DNA of 50,388 nt from Phycisphaerae bacterium (GTDB lineage: Bacteria; Planctomycetota; Phycisphaerae; Sedimentisphaerales; Anaerobacaceae): contig JAUXAL010000022.1 of the NCBI GenBank assembly GCA_030619925.1, positions 1 to 50,388 on the forward strand, read 5' to 3'. A model generated the notes under the pieces. That model ran no database searches. It saw only the letters and a program-made list of their open reading frames with translations, and was not told where the DNA came from. Positions within the stretch are counted from its first letter, which is position 1; each line of letters opens with the position of its first letter. Below, piece after piece: positions 41,314 through 47,576 of this stretch. The position numbers were made by a program, and so were the translations under genes.

Positions 41314-44247
41314 CTATACGCTATGCGCATCACGCACGACGAACACGCATCGCTCGCACAAATCAGGATATTCCGTGTCGGCCCCAACGCTTGGCCAGTA
41401 GTTCCAGCACCGCTGACATTTTTTGAAACTGCTTTTTTCAGCCGTAACTGTCGTCTCGCCGGCAGCTTTTTCCACTTTTACCTCGCTGACGATACAAAGT
41501 GCCGCGAATTGTTCAATGCCGAACTCATTTAGAACCCCGGCAGCTTTATCATCACAGCAGATAGTTACGCACGCTTCCAGATTACTTGCAATCTTTTTCT
41601 CTTGTCTCAAACCTTCCAGAATCCGCAAAACCTCATCACGCAGCCCCATCAGCTTCTGCCACTTGGGCTCCTCACTCTGCCAGTCGATCGATTCATCAAC
41701 TTTCGGCATCAAAGCCAAATGCACGCTCTCTATCTCGTATTGCGTATTGCGTATTGCGTCGGGCGTTTTATCTTTTTCGCGATACGCATCACGCACGACG
41801 CACGACGGTTTCATCGCCGCCCAGACCTCTTCTGCGGTATGCACTAATATAGGTGCCAGCATTCGAACCAGGCAATCTAATATCCTGTGCATTGCTGTTT
41901 GGCCGCTTCGCCGGGACAAACTCTCGGACGCATCGCAGTACATCCTGTCCTTGAGTACATCCATATAGATACTGCTCATCTCGACCGTGCAAAAGTTGTA
42001 TATTAGCGAAAAGACCCTGTGAAAGACGAAGTTCTCATAGGCTTTTGTTACGTCGCCAATCAGCTTTTGCAGCTGCTGCATTGCCCATTTGTCTATCTCG
42101 AACATCTGGTCGTAGGCTATCGCTTCGACCTCAGGGTCGAAATCGTCGATATTGCCGAGCAGGTATCGCAGTGTATTTCTGATTTTCCTGTAGGCCTCCT
42201 GTGTTCGTCCTATTATCTCATCGTTGCACCGGATATCCTCCTGGTAATTGACGCTCGCCACCCACAGCCGCAGAATATCCGAACCGTATTTTGCCACCTC
42301 CTCCTGGGCGTTAACGTAGTTGCCCAGCGACTTCGACTGCTTCATTCCCTTCTCGTCAACGGTAAAGCCGTGCGTCAAAACGCTTTTGAATGGTGCTTTG
42401 CCCGTTGCTCCAAGCCCCGGCAGAAGTGACAGTTGAAACCATCCGCGATGCTGGTCCGACCCTTCTGAATACAAATCAACCGGAATAGGCCACCCCGCCT
42501 CTTTCTCGCACACGCTGTGCCAACTGCATCCCGACTCAAACCACACATCGAAGATATTCTCTTCCTTTTGCAGCTCGTCGAGTTCAAAGCCCTCCGGCAG
42601 TTCAAACCCCTCACCCAGAATCTCACGAGCCGAATCGGTAAACCAGCTGTCCGACCCTTTTTCTCCGATATGTTTCGCCACAGCCAGCACCGATTCCTTC
42701 GTCAACAAACTCTCTCCTTTCGCATTCGTAAAAACGGGAAGTGGCAACCCCCAACTCCTTTGCCTGCTGATGCACCAGTCCGGCCGCGATTCCAACATCC
42801 CCGCGATTCGTTTTTCGCCCCACGCCGGAATCCATTGTACCTTCTTGACGCTCTCCAGCGCCAGATTACGCAGACTCTTACCTACATCAGGCAGCTCTTT
42901 ATCGACACTGATAAACCACTGCTCCGTCGCCCTGAAGATTACCGGCCCTTTGCTCCGCCAGCAGTGCGGATAGCTGTGCGTGATTTCGCCCTTGGCAAAG
43001 AGCAGCCCTCTTTTCTCCAAGTCGCTGTTGACAACCCCATCGACCTCCAGCACGTTTTGTCCGGCCAGCCAGTTCGGCACCGTCTTGTCGTACCGCCCAT
43101 CGTCCATTACCGGCGAATATATCGCTAGGCCGTTCCTTTGCCCAGACATATAGTCCTCAACACCGTGCCCCGGCGCAGTATGTACAAGTCCGGTTCCGTC
43201 CGCGGTGGTAACATAATCGGCGAGTATGACCATAAAGGCGTCTTTCTCCGTCGGATTATTCTCCACAAACGGATGCTCATACCGCAGTCCTTCCAGGTTC
43301 TTGCCTCTTATTGATTTCTTGCTAACCTTATATTTTCCCTCGTCGAGACCGCCAGCCGCGACCACCGCCTCAATACAGTCTTCCACTACCACCGACACAA
43401 ACTTATCTCCATCCTTTTCGTAAATCAACGCCTTATAGTCCAGATGGGGATGCACCGCTATCGCTAGGTTGGCGGCCAGCGTCCACGGCGTCGTAGTCCA
43501 TATCATAAAAGAAACCTTCGCATCCTCGGCCTGGCCCTGCTCGACCAATCCAAGCTCGATTAGCTTGCCGACGCTCTCCTTAGCGACGGGGAAATTCACG
43601 AAGATACTCGGCGACGAAATGTCTTTGTATTCCAGCTCGGCCTCGGCAAGGGCCGTCTCGCAGCCTATCGACCAGTGAATCGGCTTGAGTTGTTTATAGA
43701 CCAGCCCCTTGCCGACTAATTCGGCGAATACCTCCAGAATCCCCGCCTCATACCCCGGCTTGAACGTCAGATATGGATTATCGAAATCGCCGAACACACC
43801 CAGCTCCTGAAACTGCCTGCTCTGTACTTTGACATATTTGCTCGCATATTTTTTGCAATCTCGTCGGATTTCGAGCTTGCTCATCTGCTGTACCTTATCT
43901 CCGAGGTCTGTAACCACTTTCGACTCGATAGGCAGGCCGTGGCAGTCCCAGCCCGGAATATAAGGCGCATCAAAGCCCGCCATTGTCTTGTACTTGACGA
44001 CAAGGTCCTTGAGCACCTTGTCTATGACGGTCCCCATGTGGATATCGCCGTTGGCGTAGGGCGGGCCATCGTGCAGTATATACAATGGCGCTCCCTTGCG
44101 TTTTTTCCTGATTTGGCCGTAGATATCGTCTTTTGCCCATTTCTTTCGCATCTGCGGCTCACGCTGGGTAAGATTGGCCTTCATAGAAAAGCCGGTCTTC
44201 GGCAGGCACAAAGTATCTCGATACACTTTTTCCTTCTTATCCGACAT
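41314..44247 (-). CDS. ileS: Isoleucyl-tRNA synthetase
   Basis: This 977-residue class Ia synthetase charges tRNA-Ile. HIGH-type HDGPPYANGDIHMGT is near 65; the editing domain includes TTPWTLAANLAIAVHP and GTGLVHTAPGHGVEDY; the KMSKS loop reads GMKQSKSLGN; a zinc ribbon CQRCW...CERC closes the protein. HMGT and KQSKS deviate from HIGH and KMSKS. Two palindromic repeats are in frame: residues ~814-838 (CVVRDAYREKDK...) and the C-terminus (VVRDAHSV, stop). The leader contains an isoleucine-rich attenuator peptide and terminator. Expression is likely tuned to isoleucyl-tRNA supply. Confidence 0.96.
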   Translation of the reverse strand: MSDKKEKVYRDTLCLPKTGFSMKANLTQREPQMRKKWAKDDIYGQIRKKRKGAPLYILHDGPPYANGDIHMGTVIDKVLKDLVVKYKTMAGFDAPYIPGWDCHGLPIESKVVTDLGDKVQQMSKLEIRRDCKKYASKYVKVQSRQFQELGVFGDFDNPYLTFKPGYEAGILEVFAELVGKGLVYKQLKPIHWSIGCETALAEAELEYKDISSPSIFVNFPVAKESVGKLIELGLVEQGQAEDAKVSFMIWTTTPWTLAANLAIAVHPHLDYKALIYEKDGDKFVSVVVEDCIEAVVAAGGLDEGKYKVSKKSIRGKNLEGLRYEHPFVENNPTEKDAFMVILADYVTTADGTGLVHTAPGHGVEDYMSGQRNGLAIYSPVMDDGRYDKTVPNWLAGQNVLEVDGVVNSDLEKRGLLFAKGEITHSYPHCWRSKGPVIFRATEQWFISVDKELPDVGKSLRNLALESVKKVQWIPAWGEKRIAGMLESRPDWCISRQRSWGLPLPVFTNAKGESLLTKESVLAVAKHIGEKGSDSWFTDSAREILGEGFELPEGFELDELQKEENIFDVWFESGCSWHSVCEKEAGWPIPVDLYSEGSDQHRGWFQLSLLPGLGATGKAPFKSVLTHGFTVDEKGMKQSKSLGNYVNAQEEVAKYGSDILRLWVASVNYQEDIRCNDEIIGRTQEAYRKIRNTLRYLLGNIDDFDPEVEAIAYDQMFEIDKWAMQQLQKLIGDVTKAYENFVFHRVFSLIYNFCTVEMSSIYMDVLKDRMYCDASESLSRRSGQTAMHRILDCLVRMLAPILVHTAEEVWAAMKPSCVVRDAYREKDKTPDAIRNTQYEIESVHLALMPKVDESIDWQSEEPKWQKLMGLRDEVLRILEGLRQEKKIASNLEACVTICCDDKAAGVLNEFGIEQFAALCIVSEVKVEKAAGETTVTAEKSSFKKCQRCWNYWPSVGADTEYPDLCERCVFVVRDAHSV
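41733..41808. repeat. In-frame palindromic repeat inside ileS
   Basis: On the minus strand CGTGCGTGATGCGTATCGCG is followed by a spacer and three ACGCAATACG-type units ending ACGAGAT. It adds about 25 residues to the tRNA-binding region. Near-identical motifs occur at the ileS 3' end (~41306-41340) and inside polA (48441-48507). Confidence 0.7.
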
Positions 44248-44335
44248 CTAACAAATCCTTAAAAAGTCTAAAAAAATCAAACGCTATATGCTAAGTGTTC
44301 TGACCATCATTGTCAACATCACCTCACCGTCCTAA

Positions 44336-44397
44336 ATCTGTGCCCATCTGTAATAATCTGTGAAATCCGTGGTTCCAATCTGTGAAATCTGTGTAAT
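44336..44397. repeat. AATCTGTGAAATC repeat between attenuator and ileS
   Basis: Several degenerate copies of AATCTGTGAAATCYGTG, related to 8742-8763. It lies between the terminator and the ileS start and does not contribute to the attenuator structures. Confidence 0.6.
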
Positions 44398-44436
44398 AAA
44401 AAAGCCTTCCGGAGTTCGCTGCTCTGGAAGGCTTTT
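44398..44436 (-). terminator. Attenuator terminator upstream of ileS
   Basis: On the minus strand AAAAGCCTTCC (44436-44426... with GAG extension) pairs with GGAAGGCTTTT (44410-44400) to form an 11-bp stem plus GAG/CTC above one mismatch, with six T's ending at 44398. It lies 150 bases upstream of the ileS ATG, inside its own transcript, with no other minus-strand gene upstream to end. The 5' arm can pair instead with region 2 near the leader stop, so termination is conditional. Confidence 0.88.
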
Positions 44437-44467
44437 AATACGCGTAATATAGCTTTCTCAGGGCAGC
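44418..44467 (-). promoter_or_regulatory. Antiterminator of the ileS attenuator
   Basis: Region 2 (44467-44451, GCTGCCCTGAGAAAGCT, containing the leader stop) can pair with region 3 (44433-44418, AGCCTTCCAGAGCAGC). Blocks of 5, 3, 3 and 3 Watson-Crick pairs give 14 pairs with two mismatches and one bulge. Region 3 is also the 5' half of the terminator, so the two structures exclude each other. A ribosome stalled on the Ile codons leaves region 2 free; one at the stop covers it. Confidence 0.8.
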
Positions 44468-44520
44468 TTGAGCTTCTCCGCAATAATTATGATAATCGCA
44501 ATGTTTGAAATAATAATCAT
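44458..44520 (-). CDS. Isoleucine-rich attenuator leader peptide of ileS
   Basis: This 20-codon ORF encodes MIIISNIAIIIIIAEKLKLP, with nine isoleucines, seven of them ATT, including a run of five (codons 9-13). It starts about 27 bases after the predicted transcription start, followed by the mutually exclusive antiterminator and terminator and then ileS. No strong ribosome-binding site is seen (GGGTTGTGA). The peptide senses charged tRNA-Ile by ribosome stalling; the role is inferred from architecture. Confidence 0.9.
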   Translation of the reverse strand: MIIISNIAIIIIIAEKLKLP

Positions 44521-44553
44521 AAATTCACAACCCAATAAACTATTCACTAATTC

Positions 44554-44582
44554 ACTTTAGTCTATTACTCGGCCAATGTCAA
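44554..44582 (-). promoter_or_regulatory. Promoter of the ileS leader
   Basis: On the minus strand, TTGACA (44582-44577), 17 bases, TAAAGT (44559-44554). The predicted start near 44547 gives a leader transcript of about 150 bases to the attenuator. The same TTGACA-17-TAAAGT pattern precedes polA. Confidence 0.72.
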
Positions 44583-44658
44583 GGCCAAGTTAAAAAAATC
44601 TTTGCAGCCAACTAAACAGGAATCTGTTAAAATACCTTTGTTTGAAAGGCCAAAAAAA

Positions 44659-45927
44659 ATGGGGACTAAAACAAAGCCAAAAATCTGGCTTATGGTGCTA
44701 ATATTTTTGCTGCTGATGGCCCTAATCCTGCTTGAGCCGGACCTGGGCACCGTCATGCTGATGATGCCGATTTTGTTTACAATGCTCTTTGTAGCCGGCG
44801 TAAAGGTTAAGCATTTGCTGATTATAGTGCTTATGGCGCCAATATTTTTGCTGCTGATGGTCCTAATCCTGGTTGAGCCGGACCTGGGCACTGTGATGCT
44901 GATGATGCCGATTTTGTTTACAATGCTCTTTGTAGCCGGCGTAAAGGTTAAGCATTTGCTGATTATATTGCTTATGGCGCTTGCGGTAAGTCCGCTGCTG
45001 TGGCACAAGTGGCACAAGACGAAACCTTATCAGCGAACCAGAATAAGTAGCACTCCGCGTGCAAATAAACGTCCTGGCGTTCCCAGTCCAAATCAGCGAA
45101 CCAGAATAAGTAGCACTCCGCGTGCAGATAAACATCCTCCTGCGGTTCCCAGTCCAATCAGCAACAATGAGTACGAATTTGGCGTGAAAAGACCCTTGGC
45201 TCGCCCAGCATGGTCAAAGAAGGAATTTTGTGATATGGTTCGCGATCCCGTTCAGTTCCAACGGATCCTTTTGGATAAGAAGAATCGATTATTGTTTAGG
45301 GGCAAAGGCGGATTTCTCAATCGCGGGGTGTGTTGGTGGCATTCGCGTCTGACCCGCTCTGCAACATACCTGACGGTTTACCGGCCCGATTTGCCCAAGC
45401 CGACAAAAAAACAAGTTTTGAAGATTTTCGATGCTTACTTTCACAATAACCGGGTGGTCGAAATTCCTGGGTATGAGAACTTGCGGGAGTTTTCCCGTGA
45501 CTGGGAGGATCTTCTTCTGAAAAAACTGGAAGATTGGCAACTGGTGGACGGCATATTCGGCTTTGCAGGGCTACGGGGCCTTGCTGGTAAGACTGAAGTT
45601 TTCCCTGAAGAGCTTAAAAACAAAATGGATAATCTTTTTAAACAAGTTAGGGTTGAAAACGAAATTGTCTATCAGAAGCTTCAACAACCTGGAATTAATG
45701 CTCATTCATGGCTTGTTTTCGATATGAAGAAAACCTCTGACGGCTATGTTTTGAGGACCACCAACAGCAGGTCTTTACGCACGAAAGAGGCCCGCTACAA
45801 GATAGGTGATCAGTACCTTCGACAACGTTTCTTCGTTACGCCCCAAACCTTTGTCCCTTACACCGAGTTCGAGAATGAGTTGAAGAAAATCCGAGCGGCA
45901 CAAGAGAGATATTGCCGTTCAAATTAG
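44659..45927 (+). CDS. Chimera: duplicated RodA/FtsW fragment plus papain-like domain
   Basis: This 422-residue protein begins with two 47-residue copies of a SEDS (RodA/FtsW) segment (LLEPDLGTVMLMMPILFTML, then VAGVKVKHLLII), each from a 141-bp tandem DNA repeat. YQRTRI, as in RodA, follows and is itself duplicated (QRTRISSTPRA, 21 codons apart). The remaining ~240 residues form another domain with a possible Cys-His-Asn triad: Cys225 in GVCWWHSRL, His349 in NAHSWLVFD and Asn369 in TTNSRS. A peptidoglycan-linked or membrane-anchored cysteine hydrolase is plausible but unproven. ATG 44659 is chosen because AAAGG lies 8 bases upstream. Confidence 0.72.
   Translation: MGTKTKPKIWLMVLIFLLLMALILLEPDLGTVMLMMPILFTMLFVAGVKVKHLLIIVLMAPIFLLLMVLILVEPDLGTVMLMMPILFTMLFVAGVKVKHLLIILLMALAVSPLLWHKWHKTKPYQRTRISSTPRANKRPGVPSPNQRTRISSTPRADKHPPAVPSPISNNEYEFGVKRPLARPAWSKKEFCDMVRDPVQFQRILLDKKNRLLFRGKGGFLNRGVCWWHSRLTRSATYLTVYRPDLPKPTKKQVLKIFDAYFHNNRVVEIPGYENLREFSRDWEDLLLKKLEDWQLVDGIFGFAGLRGLAGKTEVFPEELKNKMDNLFKQVRVENEIVYQKLQQPGINAHSWLVFDMKKTSDGYVLRTTNSRSLRTKEARYKIGDQYLRQRFFVTPQTFVPYTEFENELKKIRAAQERYCRSN
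44699..44980 (+). repeat. 141-bp tandem duplication within the RodA-like N-terminus
   Basis: Copy 1 is ~44699-44839 and copy 2 ~44840-44980; they differ at about a dozen bases. The unit keeps the reading frame (47 codons). Homologous blocks begin CTGATGGCCCTAATCCTG and end GCGTAAAGGTTAAGCATTTG. Confidence 0.85.
45031..45159 (+). repeat. 63-bp tandem duplication in the linker
   Basis: CAGCGAACCAGAATAAGTAG starts at 45031 and 45094, 63 bases (21 codons) apart; copy 2 has one extra codon. It encodes QRTRISSTPRA(N/D)K twice. Confidence 0.8.
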
Positions 45928-46062
45928 TTCAAATGTTCGCTTATAATTGGGCATTACAAGACCAATATAATCACAAAAGCGCTTCCCATCAAAGCCAAAA
46001 GGTGTGCAGACTTCGGCGAGCTCAGCTGAGCCGTGCACACCCTACCTGCTGTCCCTATTTTC

Positions 46063-46377
46063 TTATTTTCTCTTCCTTAATATTGCTTCACAGTGTGGGC
46101 ACTTTTTGTCAAAAGGTATTGGTGCCGGATAAGTAAGATAGCCGCGGGCTTTTGTGTTCCAACAGATATAACAGCCACAAGCAGGACACCTAAGGATAAA
46201 TGAAATTATTATGGTTGTAACAAATGCGCATACAAATAAAACGCAGAACATAGTTTTGTTTCCTAGCGCTGCAAAAATTATACCAATGGTGCCTAAAGCC
46301 AATGCAACCAAGAAAATGATAACCTGTCGCTTCCAGAGAGGAGTATAAATATTAGAATAATCCTTCGCGTCATTCAT
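46063..46377 (-). CDS. Small membrane protein with zinc-ribbon-like cysteines
   Basis: This 104-residue protein has two membrane segments (VIIFLVALALGTIGIIFAAL and MFCVLFVCAFVTTIIISFIL) followed by a cysteine pair in LRCPACGCYICWNTK and KKCPHCEAIL, suggesting a cytosolic zinc ribbon. No family recognised. ATG 46377 is preferred because AAGGAG lies 6 bases upstream. The gene is AT-rich compared with neighbours, as is the methyltransferase next to it. Confidence 0.65.
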   Translation of the reverse strand: MNDAKDYSNIYTPLWKRQVIIFLVALALGTIGIIFAALGNKTMFCVLFVCAFVTTIIISFILRCPACGCYICWNTKARGYLTYPAPIPFDKKCPHCEAILRKRK

Positions 46378-46436
46378 TGCGTGCTCCTTTTTGTTTACTC
46401 CCAAATTTAGATATATAATAGTCTATCTTTATTCTT

Positions 46437-46478
46437 CTAACTATTGCTTATATGGTTTCCGTATAAGAACCTACAGCC
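46437..46478. repeat. 42-base direct repeat with hairpin, left copy
   Basis: CTAACTATTGCTTATATGGT followed by TTCCGTATAAGAACC. The core TTATATGG-TTT-CCGTATAA is an 8-bp hairpin. The right copy is at 47224-47265 in the same orientation with about five differences; the two flank the methyltransferase gene. Confidence 0.75.
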
Positions 46479-46552
46479 TTCTAACTCTCCCTTTCGTCAT
46501 TGCAAGCTGTCCCCATTTTCATTATCGACTAAAGACCAGTTTTGGCTTTGAT

Positions 46553-47185
46553 TCAATATATTCCCGGAACAAACCGATACTTCACTTGTTGCAAATAGTC
46601 CACGTAAGAATTGTCATGCGACATAATATCTTCTTCGTACTTTGCTCGTTTAACGTAGAGAACTGTAATAACCATTAAAAGCAAGGTATTGTAAATCGAA
46701 GGATTTTTCAGGACATATCCCGATTTTATGATGATCGACGATAGGTACATGGGATGCCTAACAATCTGATATACATATTCCGTCCTTACATGCCTCAAGG
46801 CGGGCAAAAAATCATAACTCCTTCCGAGTATAAGCGCTGCCCCGATTCCTAAGAAAAGCGCGAATAATATGAGGACATCAGACGTAAACAATAAAACAGG
46901 GTTACTATTCGTACCTTCCCTGACAAAAAAGAAGCCAGAGAAAGAAGTAATCAGGGCAACCGTCCAATGGATGAGATTCATACTCACCACGGAGGGTTTT
47001 ACGCGAATCAAGAAAAGCAACGAGATTGTCACATTATGGATAAGCCACAACAATTCAGTGAAATCAAATCCTTTTAGAAGAGCCCGTGTGTGAATTAAAG
47101 TGAAAGACCCCCAAAATAAACATAACAGGAAACTAAAGGTAAAGCTTTTAAGAAACGACTCAATTGTAGTATTTTTTATTTCCAT
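46553..47185 (-). CDS. Isoprenylcysteine carboxyl methyltransferase-like membrane protein
   Basis: This 210-residue protein has five to six hydrophobic segments and the ICMT/PEMT signature RTEYVYQIVRHPMYLSSIII near residue 135-155, followed by a membrane segment and YEEDIMSHDNSYVDYLQQVK near the end. Such proteins methylate small lipid or thiol groups using SAM. The substrate is unknown. The gene is AT-rich and bounded by matching 42-base repeats, hinting at acquisition as a unit. Confidence 0.78.
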   Translation of the reverse strand: MEIKNTTIESFLKSFTFSFLLCLFWGSFTLIHTRALLKGFDFTELLWLIHNVTISLLFLIRVKPSVVSMNLIHWTVALITSFSGFFFVREGTNSNPVLLFTSDVLILFALFLGIGAALILGRSYDFLPALRHVRTEYVYQIVRHPMYLSSIIIKSGYVLKNPSIYNTLLLMVITVLYVKRAKYEEDIMSHDNSYVDYLQQVKYRFVPGIY

Positions 47186-47223
47186 GAAGAAGTCCTTGCT
47201 CTTCGTTTCTCATTATTGTAGTG

Positions 47224-47265
47224 CTAACTACTGGTTATATGGTTTCCGTATAAGAACCCGTAGCC
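47224..47265. repeat. 42-base direct repeat with hairpin, right copy
   Basis: CTAACTACTGGTTATATGGT followed by TTCCGTATAAGAACC. See 46437-46478. It lies in the 391-base gap 47186-47576 before polA; the rest of that gap holds low-complexity AGTGAATGGTGAATAGTGAT-type repeats and a copy of the CATTGCC/GGAATGAC family near 47470-47518. Confidence 0.75.
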
Positions 47266-47540
47266 GTATCACTGTCCGCATAAAACGCCCCCTTGTAATA
47301 CAAACAGTCTAATCTCTAGCCATGAATCCAAGATGTTCTCGCTTGCTCGCTCGTTAATGAGAAATCTACACTACTGAAGCCGGATTTTCAAGAAAAAAAC
47401 CAACATAGTGGTTAGTGAATGGTGAATAGTGATTAGTTGCTTAGGTTATCAGGTTAGCAGGACAAGGTCTTGAGATTGCCATCCGCCACAGGCGGACTAC
47501 GCAGGGCTCGGAATGACGAACATCCAGTATCGAGTATCTC

Positions 47541-47569
47541 TTGACAACCCAGTCGGCAATACGTAAAGT
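47541..47569 (+). promoter_or_regulatory. Promoter of polA
   Basis: TTGACA (47541-47546), 17 bases, TAAAGT (47564-47569). The predicted start at ~47576 coincides with ATG 47577, implying a leaderless or almost leaderless mRNA; only a weak GTGGCGG is near the start. Confidence 0.6.
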
Positions 47570-47576
47570 GGCGGCA

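Noticed and set aside
44248-44460. T-box riboswitch upstream of ileS
   Set aside because: No T-box core (AGGGTGG-type) or specifier loop is visible; the Ile-rich ORF and alternative stems explain the terminator better.
46437-47265. Integron attC-type cassette
   Set aside because: The 42-base repeats lack paired RYYYAAC/GTTRRRY core sites and no integrase is present.
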